Shown piece by piece: positions 48,496-63,111 of a stretch of DNA of 64,000 nt. The stretch is from Solen grandis (taxonomy: Eukaryota > Mollusca > Bivalvia > Adapedonta > Solenidae): positions 45,201,040-45,265,039 of the forward strand of contig CM037782.1 in the NCBI GenBank assembly GCA_021229015.1, given 5' to 3'. How positions within the stretch are numbered: position 1 is the first letter of the stretch; each line of letters opens with the position of its first letter. The notes beneath the pieces are model-generated. The model did not search any database. It was not told where the DNA came from and worked only from the letters and a program-made list of their open reading frames with translations. Both the position numbers and the translations under genes were made by a program.

Positions 48496-48700
48496 AATAG
48501 TGTATTAATGTAGACACATTCCATGACACTTGTAATAAACGGTTCAGTTCGAATTTGAAGACGAATGCAAATATACTACAGGAATGTCAAAACATAAAAT
48601 AATGATTTATATATTTTTTGATTGCCCGAAATAACCAAGATGTTTTGATATATTTTTATTGTGTATTTATATGTACACGAAAATGAATGCTTTAATTGCA

Positions 48701-48721
48701 TATATATATAAATATATATTT

Positions 48722-48753
<32 letters not shown>

Positions 48754-48768
48754 ATATATATATATATA
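48701..48768 (+). repeat. Interrupted (TA)n tract
   Basis: A TA repeat with 'aatatatatt' and 'catg' interruptions. Confidence 0.9.
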
Positions 48769-49171
48769 ATCAGGTAAATTTAGCGCGTTTGAAAAGAACA
48801 AAAGAACAACGACGACTACAGTACTCTCAATACATAGCTGTTTCAATATCGCGTTTAGAAAGCTGTGGATTTTGCTCTTTGTGTCAATAAGAACGTTTCA
48901 TGAAATAAATGTATATCAATATATAAAAATAATCGTTTGACATATGTTATATAATCGCCCATGTTATAGATGGTCAAAAGTAAAGCGAATTTGAAAGCGA
49001 CATCGAATATGATATGTATTAGAAAGTCCATCTTTGTTATGCAGTTTACAGCGACAATTTTAAACAATCTATTTTTTTCTTTGCATGCTTTATTGACAAA
49101 GAACGTTATGCAAAAGATACTTTTGAAAATTTTTTAGTAAAATAATTACATCTGATTATTGAGTAATTGAT

Positions 49172-49384
49172 TGAGATGGTGAAGATAATATTATGTTATA
49201 GATTCCCATAGGAACATGCGAATGAAACCATATGTTTTGTAAAAGCGAATGGAAAATATTACATATTGTTGTAGGAGTACTGACATACTTGTTTGGTGTT
49301 GTCCGTGAATACTATAATTATTTTCACACAGATGTAATTAATCCAGTTAGAGCTTATTTAACCAGAAGACCACTTTAAATGTCG
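49172..49384 (+). repeat. Block B, copy 1
   Basis: Shares the ordered blocks 'ggtgaagat', 'gaaaccatatgt', 'ggaaaatatta', 'ttgttgtagg', 'gtaatt.atcca' and 'agagcttatt' with 54305-54535, 61933-62162 and 62647-62865. Non-coding. Confidence 0.75.
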
Positions 49385-49520
49385 TTTTTTTTTATATTTT
49401 AAATGCCACTTCAGTGGACACAAAACATCTAGAACTGAATATTGGTGACGAGAGGCTCTAACCGGTGATAATATTACATAATGAAAGGTTTAGATCGATC
49501 CATGGCAGATATCAAACGAA

Positions 49521-49583
49521 TTGTTTTATTGGATCCAACTTAAGAACAAATGTTATTCTTAATGGCAATTAATTCTCTTTGAA
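49521..49583 (+). repeat. Block C, copy 1
   Basis: 'ttgttttattggatccaa', 'gttattctt' and 'gcaattaat' recur in the same order at 62338-62401. Confidence 0.7.
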
Positions 49584-49759
49584 AATGGTTTTAGCGTTTG
49601 GAAGTATAAAATGTTCGATACATTTAGGAGACGGATTTATCTGTTTAACAGAGACTTCAAATATCAGGTTTGAACATTCACCACATTAAGTCTATGTCTT
49701 TTTAACTGGTTGTGCAATATAAGAAACGTTTTCATTTTTTTACCGCTTGGTTTATGTTT

Positions 49760-49963
49760 TTCAAACACAGTTTGCTATACATATGCCTACAACTACCAAA
49801 CTGTCGGATCTAAGATGGAATGTCTATCCTTACTTTTACATGGCTATAAAACACAGTTTTTACGATCACATTTGTCTCGTCTGAAGATATAGCGTGAAAT
49901 GAGCTATCCTGGTGCAAATCGTTGCTATTGTTTATTTCATGCTGCACTATTTCGCAAATAACC
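49760..49963 (+). repeat. Block D, copy 1
   Basis: 41 bases (49846-49886) are identical to 63195-63235, within about 200 bp of clear similarity that includes 'accaaactgtc', 'gaatgtctat' and 'gctattgtttatt'. Confidence 0.8.
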
Positions 49964-52134
49964 TTTAGATTTATCCATTATTAGATTCAAAAATAAATTC
50001 TGATATATCTAAAGCACTCTCATAAGGTCTTGTATAAACAATTTTAAGAAAAACGTATTTGATCACAATAAAACATGAAGAGCGTCTAGGCATCAACGTC
50101 AAACATGAAAAACATGCATTTTGAAATGTGAGGATGATGAAAGTAATATTTTGTCTGATAGAAAATAATATAATGTACATATATACGACGATCAGTACTA
50201 TTTTTTCTGTTGCAATTAAATCGCATTTCATTTATTTGATATCTAGATTACCTTCTATCAATATCAAATCTAACATAGCACATACAATTAATTGTGATTG
50301 ACTGGATCATTCAATATCGATTAAAATATATACAAATATATACAAATATAGTATCGTATAAATGTGTATCGAACTTCTATATGCTTATTAAAAATCGTAA
50401 GCCATCATCACGGTATTTCAGAACATCGTGTACCTCAAACAATTAGCACGAGGGCTTCAAGTACCTCTCTCACGAACTCAAGATAAACAGCTTTAGAGAA
50501 AGTCCCACCGTGCCACTTGGATGGCAGCTCTTGTATGTACAAATCGTTTAATTCTCTTGAATCGTCGCTAATTCTTACACCTGAATTTTAATAAGCTTTC
50601 TTGAAATAGAACATTATTTCCGGAACAATAGAATACTCATTTGGTCTGCCAAAGGCACTTATCATCTTGCGATATTTGTAAGCAAAATTATTACTTGACG
50701 TTAAATTGGAAACTCATTTCTGCATTTGATGTTCGAGCGATTGCGCTTATCTTTAAGTAGAGCTGAAGAGAGAATTCAAAATTGAGGAAAATGTTAATTC
50801 ACTTTTCAATACGCATCTTTAAATGAATATATTGGTTCTCATTATGTTATATCGATTTAGAAGATGGAAAGAGGGTATTATAATATATCAATTTGCATGC
50901 ATTGATATAAATCATGACTAATTTTGTATTCCATTATCATGTTTTGCAAGGAATTTAATTGCAAATGAAATGAATACTTGTGTCTATTTCCTTCACTTTT
51001 ATTCTTTAATTTTCAAAATTACAACGTTAAATAAAAGTTAAAAAAAGAAACATTACATATCGGTTTTAGTTGTAAATATATAAAAAAAATATATAACAAT
51101 AAGTGTGGTATAATAATGTTTTAGTAAGTTTTTATGTTATAATAAAGTTGACCAGGTTTCTATTACGAGTGCCTCATGGAGGCGCTAGCTGAATAAACAA
51201 CACAATTCTTGTCAACCAATAATACGTTGTCTTTACTATTCTGCCTGAAATCTTAAGGTTGTAAGAAATATACCTTCCCGCGGATGCATTGTTAAATTAT
51301 ATACCATAATATTCAGCTTTATGGGGGATTTCTATTCTTTAGATTTCGAAACATGCACTAATTTCAATGAGAATAATTACCCAAGTCGACGACAGACGAT
51401 TTCCAAACATTATGTACCTTGTATTAACATAGTTTACCTCTGTGGATATTTGCAGTTTTAATGTTTAGAACCGAAGATGTTTTCCTGAGAATCCACCTGC
51501 TACACCTACTCCTGTTTATAATTAAATCGACTAACTAGTAATTGTGTAATTGTGAACCACCGTTTTGAATATACTTAAGGTTTTTCCAACACAGTTTAGT
51601 ATATCTTATCAGTATTAGGACTTTAAAAACGCCTCACTTTGGAAAAATGACGATTGTTTTTATTTTGTGCTTAGATTTTATTAGAAATAATCATACTGAG
51701 GTAAATTTTAGCAATAGATGGTGCATGTTTTATGTCCTACTTGTTGTTTAAAGGAGGTCTTAACCTGAGAGAAACCAAATGACGGGTGTGAAAGTCCTGA
51801 GTATATAAAGCAATTACATGAATATCGCAAACAATTAAAAAGACATCAGTGCATAAAATTTAAAAAAATATATATATATTGTATAAATATTTTACTATGA
51901 CATAATTTTTGAGTTTGAAAACCGATACCATTAACAAAAAATTATGACTTAAATTTGTTTCTGCAAACTATATAATTCCACCAGAATTAGGACAAAGAAT
52001 TCACTGCAAAGATTGGGATGATTTTACGATTAAAATACATATTTCTTATTACACAATCATTATTAATAGGGACTCTTAATAATTACTTATAGCCTCTTGT
52101 TAGCTATGAAAAACCTGAACTAGCTTCCATATCT
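49964..52134. other. Gene-free stretch
   Basis: AT-rich, no recognisable gene or repeat family. Confidence 0.35.
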
Positions 52135-52218
52135 TTGTAAAGTGGGCATATGTCCTCGTAAATTGTAAAGTGGGCATATGTCCTCGTAAATTGTAAAGTG
52201 GGCATATGTCCTCGTAAA
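52135..52218 (+). repeat. 28-bp minisatellite, three perfect units
   Basis: Units at 52135-52162, 52163-52190 and 52191-52218 contain AAAGTGGGCATATGTCCTCG and are identical, implying recent expansion. Confidence 0.9.
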
Positions 52219-52909
52219 CTCCACCATATTTTTAATATGACACCATTACCTTTAATATTGACCTCATTGTTTTGGTCTTAGTATTTAGAAAAAAAATATA
52301 CAGTAATTTAAAACACGTGTACATTACAATAAAATAAACAAGTTGCATTGCACTTATATAATTAACACTTAATGAAATAAAGTTATGTGTTAAAACTTAG
52401 AACCATTGATATAGAAAATGAATGGTTACAAATATTCGATTTGAAAAGAAAAGACAGTAAATTGGTTAATAATATTCGGATATACTTTTATTCCAGAGAT
52501 AGGTTTGCCATATTGAACTGCTAAGAAAGACATTATGATAAACATGAATTGTAACTGGTAGTCATGCATGAGATACGAATGACTTTAAATAATATGTAGA
52601 TATAAGATATTGAGATCTATGGTTATGGTATATACTGGATATAGCATAAGACTGATGCTACTCATTTCTTCGAAAAATGGGTGCGAATACCACGGGCGGC
52701 CTACTTGTTAGCTAATTCCATTTTTGTAGACTCTAATAATTGCACTGAACTTTTTTTATATATATAAACATGTTAGCACCCTACAATTAGTAAGGTCCAA
52801 ACACAATAAAGCAGCTAGGCTTATTCGTATCATAGCAATTGCCTGCGTTGTCATATAGAGAAAGGTATATCATCCAACTGTAGCTATCCTGTAGCTAACC
52901 TGCAACTGC

Positions 52910-53090
52910 TGAATATTCTTTACACTGATAAAATCCTGAACAACATTAATATTTAAACACATCTAAACAACGCCCAATATCTCACTGAAGGTATGAATTC
53001 GTTTTTACCCATTAATTGGCTGTTTCATAATTCAACGTAAACTTGAAAATAGTCTACCAGTGAAAATAAAACACTGTTTAAACAGAGTAC
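52910..53090 (+). repeat. Block A, copy 2 (diverged)
   Basis: 'aatcctgaacaacattaata' then 'tttaaacacatctaaac', 'caatatctcactga' and 'atgaattcgtt' follow the order of the copies at 45209 and 58970. Confidence 0.65.
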
Positions 53091-54304
53091 ATGCCTGTTT
53101 TAAATATTGTGTGAATCTTCTATTTGAACAGATTAATATTAATGTAAATGTAATAAAGCAGACACACAGTCTTTACATCAATGAAATCCGAATGATTTCC
53201 ATTTTCACTAAGATTCGTTTTTCATTTCCGCATACACATGAAACACATTTTGCATTAAGATTAATCAATTGTCATTATGCAACACGTACATTATAGCATC
53301 CATAAATTCAAAATCATTTATATGTTTTTGTTGAATCGCTATAACCCTCGTTATAGTGTTGTGTTTAGATTAAATTTAAATCTTATTTTCCTTTTGATAT
53401 CTCTGGAATTTCAAATGTAATACAAAGTTTAGGTATTTTATTTCATATGACTCGATGTAACCTGATCAATAATACAGTGTTGTATCGTTAAATTATGATA
53501 ACGGACAAGATAGGATTCCGAAATCACTCAAATGTCTGAGTCTGAATATGTAACCATTGCATAGATACAGACAGCGTAATTAGTGAATCATTTTGAAGCT
53601 TGACCATCTGCAACAAATAACATAAGCAAAAGCTTTTGAAATATTTCAATTTTCTACAAATATCAATGTGACGTAGGAACTACAATAATTACATGTAAGA
53701 GTATGTGTGAGCGGAAGTACACTTGATGCAATAGTGATGATTTAATTTAAATCAAAACATATATAATCATTATTTACGTGTATAAGGTGTAATTAGATAT
53801 TGATCAAAATCATTGTATAGCAACTAGTTTTTTTTAATGAAGATATGCCAGTATCTTCTTATAAGAGCTAGATCTGTGATCAATTTATAATTAATGATAC
53901 TTTGTAGTTTTACAAATTTAATTGGTAAAACAATAATAGTATGATATGCTTTGCGGGCATATACAAAGTAGATCATGCAAAGAAACAGCCGTATTATGCA
54001 AGTATCAATGGAATGGTATAGAAAGTTACATAATAATGCATTCACATTTAAACTAATTAAAGAAAATACACAAAGTAAAAATGACATCTTTTATACATTT
54101 CGTTTCCAACATCTGGTTGAATTTATTGTAATAGTGTGTGCTATTTAAATTGCATTTTTATAGAATATCATAAAACATCTTCATTTTCTGGCGTGTCTTA
54201 GAATTCCCTAATGTGTTTGTAGAAGAATATTCAAAAGATGATTTTGAGATTCTTCAATACCATGTAATTATTCCGTCTGATAATAACAGATTCGAATGAT
54301 ATTT

Positions 54305-54535
54305 TGTTCTGGTGAAGATGAAAGTTGGTGATTGTTTCCCTTAGGAAAATTCGAATAAAACCATATGTGTCTTAAAAGCTAGCGGGAAATGATATTACAT
54401 TGTTGTAGGGGCACTAGTTACAAAATTGTTTGATGTAATCCATGATCAAATGAACTATACATCACTACGAGCACTTTCATCTGAGATGTAATTCATCCAG
54501 TAAGTTCTTATCTAACAAGACTAGCACTTACAAAG
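54305..54535 (+). repeat. Block B, copy 2
   Basis: Contains 'gttctggtgaagatgaaa', 'aaaaccatatgtgtc', 'acattgttgtaggggcacta' and 'tttgatgtaatccatgatc'. It is closest to copies 3 and 4. Confidence 0.75.
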
Positions 54536-55114
54536 ATATAAATAGGACAAGCGGGACCTGCGTCAGCTTTGGAAGAGTTAGATTGATGTGAAACACTCCA
54601 ATGCGTTCAGAACTTTATTCTGGTGAATGGATTTTACTAACAAGTCATTTATCAGATATTAAGTCACAGAACATTATGGTTTTTGATTCTATATCACAAC
54701 GTTGTGAAATTTGATAGTAAAATATGGCTTAATTTTAAAATATTCGAATATAAAGCGTATTGGACTTTCGTCAAAAGTAATAATAAAACAGCTACTTTTT
54801 GATGAAATCAATATGTTTGAAATGCGGGTCAATTATTACAGGGTTACCGAGGGTAACGGAGCATAGGAGATTCAATTTATCATAAGAGATTGTTATTATC
54901 GATTGATATTTTAATAAAAGATAATGAGTTTCAAACATTTTCCAAACCGGAAGTCGAGTATTTTGCAGAACTTCCATGTTATGTACATTTACGAAAGTTT
55001 AGCTCGACTTTAAAATCAAAGGCTGTACAAGAAACATTTTTGTCTGTTTCTTTTTATATATTATTTTATTCATATTCTACAGATATTCCTCATTTCCGGA
55101 ACTGTCTGACTTAG

Positions 55115-57531
55115 CTTTTGTTTTTCATAGAAATATTTAACATCAAATTTTACATTTTATTACCTGACTCGTCTTATGTTATAACGACAAATAATCCATT
55201 ATCAGGCAACTGATTTTTCTTATTGTCGACTATTACGTTAATCACTTCTTGTCTTGCCCATTATAGGCAAACGTATTTACACATACTTGACCATTTATAA
55301 ATGCATCAGTTCTTATGTATTATACATACAAGTGGACGGGGGAGGGTTACTTTCATAGGTTTAAGTAAATCTTTCACCATTGTAAAAGAACAACAACTAA
55401 CATTATCTTTTTACGTTGCTGTATCAGCATTGTGTTCAAAAAGCAACATGTGAAAATTGGCTGGTTTGACGCTGGTATGTATGTAAGAATACAGTATATT
55501 AGCTGCATGGATTAGGATTACGGTACTTTGTTACAACCATGCAAATAATCAATGAAGGATGCATTGAAGGAAATGTTCCCTTGGCAGATGGAAACATACA
55601 TTCAGCCCATTGATAGACAGTCATTATACATGATTCAGTTTATTAATTAACAAATATTGTTGCTTGTCTGTATCATGAACAATGATAGTCATTATCAATC
55701 GTAAAAATTTTAAAAATTTTTTTAATTCCTTAAATTGAAACTATGTTTTTACAAAATTCACTTTCAATTAAAAGATATTGAAATTTAGGTCTTCCAAAAT
55801 GTCGACTGAATCCTTATAGTTATGATTACGTTTATCTTAAATATTCATACATATATTAAAATTAATTCTCATTTGATATTTAATTCTGAACGTCAATCAA
55901 GGTGTGTTTCAACCGGCACATCTTTAACGACCATGAACTCCTGGATGTTACTGATACTACTCGATCTTAGTACATATATGAAAGATAAATATACTCCTGG
56001 GGCACACATATTCCAAGTGGAGTCACTTCCATGCTATCAAATACATGGATACCTACAATGTATATGGAATATTGATGCACTAATAAACTGCGAAGCACTG
56101 AAATGTACACCTGTATTTCTCTCAAAATCCTGTGAAGTTTTAGATCATTGCTGTCTGATAAAACAAACTACTCAATAGGTCTGACAAGTTAAATTATATT
56201 GCAATAAGCTTAAGCCAAGGTGCATTACATGTAGACGTTTAATTATTAGATTAAAAATGTTTAAGAAGCTTTTACCATCTATAAATGGGACTGAAACTGT
56301 TTTCTGAAGGATGACTTTCATACTTCTTAAAAAAGAAAATATCTAATCACTTCCAAAAACGCAACATTGATTTTGTTGTTGTTGATTTATGGATTATATG
56401 CATATTGAAACCATTGATTAAGTGGTACATGTAGTTACGTCAAACTTAGGTTAATTTGATATTAACTTCTGACTGACTTTAAATTTCATTTAAGTACTTC
56501 ATTTTGTTGACGCATTGTGGAATTTTAAATAATCCATAAATATATAATGCTTTAATGACTTTTGTAACCATATGATATTCGTTCATTGGTATTTTGTCAG
56601 TGTTAAAACAAATTGACTTATTCTTTAAGAAAATACAGACTTTAGATTTTATTTAGTAGATAAGTCAATGCTGACAAAATCGTTTTGAATTGTCATGGTA
56701 GGGTTTCATTGTAAATTTGTATGTTAAAAACGAACATTTGCGATCTCGTAAGCACTAGCTGATCAAACTAAGAGTATTTATATTGCATGGTAACTTTTCG
56801 ACCTGTTATATTTATTCACTTTCTCTAGATGTGTGTAATGTATAAGTCATCTTTAATGTTTGGGATCTAAACGCAATAACATCATATACCAAACAAATGA
56901 AAAACATCTGTTCATTTAATGTTTCCTTAACCAATGTCATGATTACAGTTGTGTATTTTATTAATTTACGTTTCCATCATGTTATGGCCAGAATGTCAAT
57001 ATGAAGAGTACATTGCAAAGATAATTCATGAATATCTGGTATATTCAGATTCTCCCTAAATACTTGAAATTATAATACGCATTGCAGTAAGACCTTTCAT
57101 TGCAATTAGGGTAATTTAAACTATAATCACAATATGCAATGTGGTCTACTAGGCATGAAACGTTCTTTGCAATATTTTCAACTTAAACCACACAAGAAAT
57201 AACAGAATCGAGTAGGGATTTAAGTGAAAGTTTCCACAGCATAACATGAAGATTGGTGAACGATTTTACCTCATGAAATTACTGAAATATCGTGATTAAT
57301 TCTAAAAAGTGAATATACATATAACAGCCTAAATTTTGACAACATCATTTCTGAAATTATCTGTTCTTAATTTAAGAAAGAAATTAGTCTTGAAAAAATT
57401 ATTTACCACGTCCTGTTTACTTTGAGAGATTGGGCCTAGTTTCTACGTTATTTTAAAACAAAGCACTATGGTTACTGTCACATCCCTTTTAATTTTCTTC
57501 CTGATTCGTCGAGTTCTCACTCGGGTTGGGG
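55115..57531. other. Gene-free stretch
   Basis: No supported gene. The longest open frame (55822-56178, +, 118 codons) has no recognisable motif and ordinary AT-rich background composition. Confidence 0.4.
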
Positions 57532-57836
57532 CTTATAAGTACCCGCAAGACGCAGTAACGACTTCAGTGAATAAATAAATCAGAAGAGCCAAATAGTGGT
57601 GTCGGCAATCTACGGCTGTATATTGTGAAGTGCACATGAATAAATGAATCTACATGAAGAAATGAATGAAAAGAACAAGACTATGAATGGGGAAATATAG
57701 TATGGAAACTACCATAATAATATATCTCACTTATAAATACCTGGAAGACGCAATAACGAATTCAGCGAATAAATAAAACAAAAGAGCCAAATAGTAGTGT
57801 CAGCTATTTACGCCTGTATATTGTGAAGTGTGCATG
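57532..57836 (+). repeat. ~107-bp direct duplication with 198-bp period
   Basis: 57532-57638 and 57730-57836 match along their length: 'cttataa.tacc.g.aagacgca', 'ttcag.gaataaataaa', 'agagccaaatagt.gtgtc' and 'ctgtatattgtgaagtg'. The spacer contains further 'aataaatgaat'-type runs. Confidence 0.8.
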
Positions 57837-58969
57837 CGTGTATCCTTCTCCGCGGGAAATCTAAAATTAGACGAGGGGTTCCTAAACAGGATATGGTGAA
57901 ACAAGAGACGAAAATAGGTATGAGAAACAAATTATTAAAATGGATGAATAATGTAAATGAGTGGTAAATGATATAGATGCAAAAGAAATAATAACAGATT
58001 AACACTGTCAATCTGACCCTACGTCATTACGATATTACAACAATAAATTGGCTTACTTTATTATGTCCTTCACAACTGATTTATTACTGTTGTTTGTTTT
58101 ATATATAATATGCAACAGCATTTATCGATATATAGGGAAACAAAGATTTCTTTCTGATGCAAGCAATTTCCCACTTTTGGTGTTTTGATTTTTTATCTTG
58201 AAATACTTAGTTCCAATTATTAAGACCCACGCACGATGTGTCCGGATTATCCTGTTAGAATACGCCTTTCAGGCAAGCAAAGCTGAAGAAAAAAAAGGCG
58301 CTAATCTGCTGTTTTCAAAGAAACCCCTTACCCTTCCACATCTTCTTCCCTGTACTCATTATCATAGATGCGTTCTTTTATTATATTGTACTTATGCATA
58401 CACCAAACATATTATCAGAATTATTCATATTACATTATTTTAATCATTATTTTCTGCACACACACACACACATTTTAAGCAAGCATTTATTTCCAAGTTA
58501 TATTTAAAACATTGTCGTCGTTTTTCAGCAAGTTACAAATAAAATATAAACACTTAGTTGATTTTCTACAATTATTTTGACAAAAACTAAACGACGTGGT
58601 GTTTTATATTCATAACACTGGCTTGTTGTACCTTTACAGACAATTATTTCGTGAACAAAATGTTTGAAATAAATGTTCGTATTTTGATGAAGAGTTGAAG
58701 TCAAACTAATGGTATTTATATATCTTACGTGTTTGGCCTCAGCATTTTATGAGTAGTTACATGACTTACTTGCTTTGTGTCAGGATAATTTGACTTTGCG
58801 TGCTTTCAACTGAAAAAATGTAGGATATAGGAAAGAAAACAATTTTGAAGTATCCTAAAACGTTTCTGCAAAGACTGCATATAAACTACGACGCATACAT
58901 TTCAAGGCTAATTTCGCATTTATTCAACAAAAAAGTTTCCTTACTGCAACACAAATTGCTACAGTTTTA

Positions 58970-59160
58970 AACTGTTAAGCATTCTTTACCCTTCGAAATC
59001 CGGAACCACGTCAATATTTAAAGCCATTTAAACTACGCTCAATCTCTCAGCGCTGACATGAATTCGTTCTACCTTATTATTTGTCTCATTGACAATTTCA
59101 TTATAAGTTGGAAATAGTTAATCTTTGAAAATCCAACACTATTCCAATAAAATGCTAAAT
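58970..59160 (+). repeat. Block A, copy 3
   Basis: Carries the 39 bases shared with copy 1 (58995-59033) and continues with 'ctcaatctctcagcgctgac' and 'atgaattcgttctacc', closer to copy 2 in places. Confidence 0.75.
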
Positions 59161-61932
59161 TTAATTTCTGTATTTGAATGTTTTGTAAATTTATATTGTA
59201 AACCGATTTGCAATCATGTATCCATGATTGAGTAGAAGTTTATTACAGATTTTAATGAATTTAATACGAAAAATTTCTAATTTCACAAGCGTTCAATATT
59301 CAAATCCGCCAGCCTACTTTCATTGCACCATGTCTTTTAACTGAGGACCATTTAATTATTTTCGCTGAAAATTAATAACCATGTTTAAACCATGTTTATT
59401 TCCTTCTGTTTTTTATAATGGTACTTCTAAGATTTGAATGACAAACATTGAAAATACCAACATTGAAAGTAATTTATATAATCTGATATATATTTGATGC
59501 ATGTATATCAATACTTATTGTGATACAATTGCAGTAGGAGTCACTATATCGAACGAAACCCGATTACTGACCCTTTGGGACGGTAGGGACGGCTTTAGGT
59601 TTGACTCAAGCTAGATATGTTTCCCTTGTACCTCCACAGTCAATGTTCTCCGTGAATCTCGAAGCATGAACTTATGATATTAAAAGCATAATCATAGACA
59701 GACCATTTTGATTAGTCTACAAGTTATCAAATCTAATTTCTTTTTGGTATTATCATTACGAAGGATATATAACAAGTGGTATGTATAAGAATTTGTGATA
59801 AAAAGTTCATGTGATACAATAAAAATATGTTTAAATAATATCAAGGAATATCCATTTCAATCTCTTGCCAAGCAGATATAATGTGTTTGTCGCATTATAA
59901 CTGACCAAAATCATTGTATGGACATTTTATGTCTATTGGGTAATATCAGTAATTTTTAACTTTTTGAGACTACTTAAACATTTTCCTGCTCCCAAAATAT
60001 AATCAGTTAATGTCCTCATGTTTATATACTAACAATACCATGTATTTGATAAACATGGTGTAAATATATTACGGCCAAAAACGTTTTGTCAAGTGTTTTT
60101 TTTTTTTGTTGTTGTTGTTTTTTCTCACGAAAGTAATATTATTAACGCATGTGTATGACCAAAACTGGTAATTAAACCAACTTAAAAATGCAGTTGCAGA
60201 CTTTCCAAGAAACGAATATTTGAGACCTTCAAATTACTCTTCCACTGACTGTGTACACTTTTCCATGCGAGAAAAAAAAATCATAATGGAAGTTCTCGTA
60301 TAACACTTATACACTGGTATAGAACGCTACCGATTGCACTGTGCGTTTCAAATCATCGCCCACTTAAGCAAGAAAGAATGATTTAATGTATGGGGAGAGA
60401 TCATGGCGTTATTGTGGATGATGTTCTCCCTAATATATTACTGTACTACGGTTGAACGATGGTCCAGGCTGTAGTCCTGCCGTCTGTGCACAGGGATTGA
60501 TAACTGTGGCATGAAGTGGACACAAACATATATATCTTTCAAGTAAGAAAAAAAACCCTGACGGATATGGTCTATTAATTACCCTATCTTCTCAACAGTA
60601 CATAGAGCATCATTCTCGATTATTGCTGTCACAGAATCGTTGTCTTTGTCAGATACAGCAGAACAAACCACGTGCCAAGTGCTGTTCTTCCCCTTTAAAG
60701 GGATTACACTTCAGGCAATTTTGCGATATTACAGCTCAATGTCCTCAGACAGAATTTCCATGTCGGCTTAATTTTATGACGCGCAGATTCCAATAAGCCT
60801 GCGTATCTTACACTACGTCCTCTGCTAAATAATTCGGTCATTTTCTTCAGACAGTTTGGTTAAAGGCTTATGTTACAGTACCATTGCAATGGTAAGTTTA
60901 TCATGTTTCGGATATTCCAAATGTTTTTATATAAGCTGTCACAATGACAGCACAGCTACGCTAACAGGATGTTTCGTCATTAAAAACATCCGTTTTTATT
61001 TAACGTTTCCATTTCAAATAATTTATTAAGTTTAAATGAATTAACCATGTATGGAAGATTTTAAACTTTGTGTTTAGCAGTAGGCAGTTACCATAGAAAC
61101 AGCTAAGGAGCTCGAAAAGGAATTCGGGGAACTATAATGCTTTTCATTGTTTTGACAAAGCATCCATTATTGAATATATACTACAAAAATGGGTCATTCA
61201 AATTCAAAACTGTTTGAAAATGCAGGAATACTCTCTTCATTTTCTAAACTTTCAATAGGTTTTTCCATTTCTGTAAAAACGGAGAACCTGGTGGTATTTT
61301 AACTTTTTTTTCAGATAAATGGAACATTCAAGAATTAACTGTAAGTATGTGTGTCTTCTATTTGTAGAACTTTTACTTATTCCTTTTAATGAGATAAACG
61401 TACCATATAAACAAGCACGGTGCCCTATCAACTTTTTTTACATTTCGTATTCAGCGTATTCATTTTTTTTTTTTTTTTTGTTGAACAAAATGTAGCATAC
61501 GCCCTTATCAACATGCATTTCATCTACAGCCAAATCTGAATTCGAATGCGATTTTAATGCCATATGCGGTCAGATTTTGACACAAATTAATCAAAACTCT
61601 TTCCATTAATTTGTCATATTTATCCGTGCACTTGCAAATTGTGAAAATAATAACTGCTGCTACTAACGTTCAAACAACCTCGCATAGTGTAAATGTGCCT
61701 AATTAATATAATTTACACATAAATTTAATCTTAATTAAATTGAACCATTATATATTGTACATTTGTATCCAATTTTAGATCTGAATTATGATGTTGTTAT
61801 CTAAATTCCAAAGAAATATAATATTTCATGTGCTTTATCGTTCGTCATGTAATGGAAAATCAAAATTACTCTTAAGACAAATTTTGGTATTCTTCAATAA
61901 AATGCAATCATTACGTCTGATTCGAGTTATAA
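59161..61932. other. Gene-free stretch
   Basis: AT-rich with a T/GTT-rich run at about 60095-60122. No coding region, RNA gene or named repeat. Confidence 0.35.
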
Positions 61933-62162
61933 TTTGTTCTGGTGAAGATAAAACCTGTTGATAGATTAACATTGGAACATGCAGATGAAACCATATGTGC
62001 CCTTAAGGCGTGTGGAAAATATTATATTGTTGTAGGGTTACTGGTTGCAAATGATTGTTTGATGTAATCTGTGTTCAAATAAATTATGCATTTCTGTAAA
62101 CATGTTGTTATTCCATTTAGAGCTTATTAAATTAGACAAGCATTTTAAATGTTTAATTGTCG
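61933..62162 (+). repeat. Block B, copy 3
   Basis: 'gttctggtgaagataaaacc', 'gaaaccatatgtgcc', 'ggaaaatattatattgttg', 'ttgatgtaatctgtg' and 'agagcttattaaattagaca'. Confidence 0.75.
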
Positions 62163-62337
62163 TTTATGATTGCACACACACACACAATTGGGATCTCGTA
62201 GGGATCGTAGGGCTCGTTTAAGCTTTACACCTGGAAAATGTCCAGAACACAAAATTTGTGACGAAAGTCTACAACTAGTAATATATCAATATTGAGTACT
62301 ACAATGTTACGTCGCTGAAAGATGTTTAACCCACAAA

Positions 62338-62401
62338 TGTTTTATTGGATCCAATTTCAGAACAAAGTGTTATTCTTCATAGCAATTAATTTCTCTTTGA
62401 A
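62338..62401 (+). repeat. Block C, copy 2
   Basis: 'gttttattggatccaatttc' and 'gttattcttcatagcaatta', as in 49521-49583. Confidence 0.7.
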
Positions 62402-62646
62402 TTTCAGACAAACTCATCTTAGAGTTTTTAATCGATTCATTTTTGAGATGGATTAATGGTAAACAGAACGATTAGGTTGCCACCTTCAAGTTATTAAACA
62501 TCAACAATTCTGCATTATTTTCATATCGTTTAACCGGGTTAGGTATTAAAAGAAACGTGTTCGTTATTTTTATTTTTCCTACGTTTTCCGGACACCAATT
62601 TGCTATACATAGTACTATCGCCTTGGAACACATTGGTGTAATGGTT

Positions 62647-62865
62647 GGTTCTGATGAAGATGCAACATATTAATAGATACCATAAAGAACATTCAAATAA
62701 AATCATAGGTGTTTTAAAGCGAGTGAAAAATTACTGTAATGTTGTAGGAGCACTTGTAATAGAATTATTTCTTTGATGTCATCCATGACCAAATTAATAA
62801 TGCATCATTGTAAACATGTAATTCATACAATTTGGGCTTATGCAATTAGACAAATACTTTAACTG
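62647..62865 (+). repeat. Block B, copy 4
   Basis: A second B block only about 485 bp after copy 3: 'gttctgatgaagatg', 'aataaaatcataggtgt', 'taatgttgtaggagcac', 'tttgatgtcatccatgac' and 'gtaattcatacaa'. Confidence 0.7.
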
Positions 62866-63111
62866 TAGTATCCGATATTCATTTTCGTAAAAAAATATGA
62901 TACTCTTTTAATAGAGAGGATAGTGCAATTTTGAACTGTTCGACATCCAAAACTTTAAATATTACGACTGTCTCAAACAAGCAATACGCTGATGTTAAGT
63001 CCTGCAATCTTAAGATAAATGTGTTAAATCTGAATCTAAACACGGTAAAGGAAACGTTTCCTTCCATCTTACAGTTGTTGTTGTTGTTGTTGTTTTTTTT
63101 CAAATGCAATA

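Noticed and set aside
55822..56178. 118-codon open frame on the plus strand
   Set aside because: No recognisable domain, AT-driven composition and no conserved copy in the neighbouring duplicated blocks.
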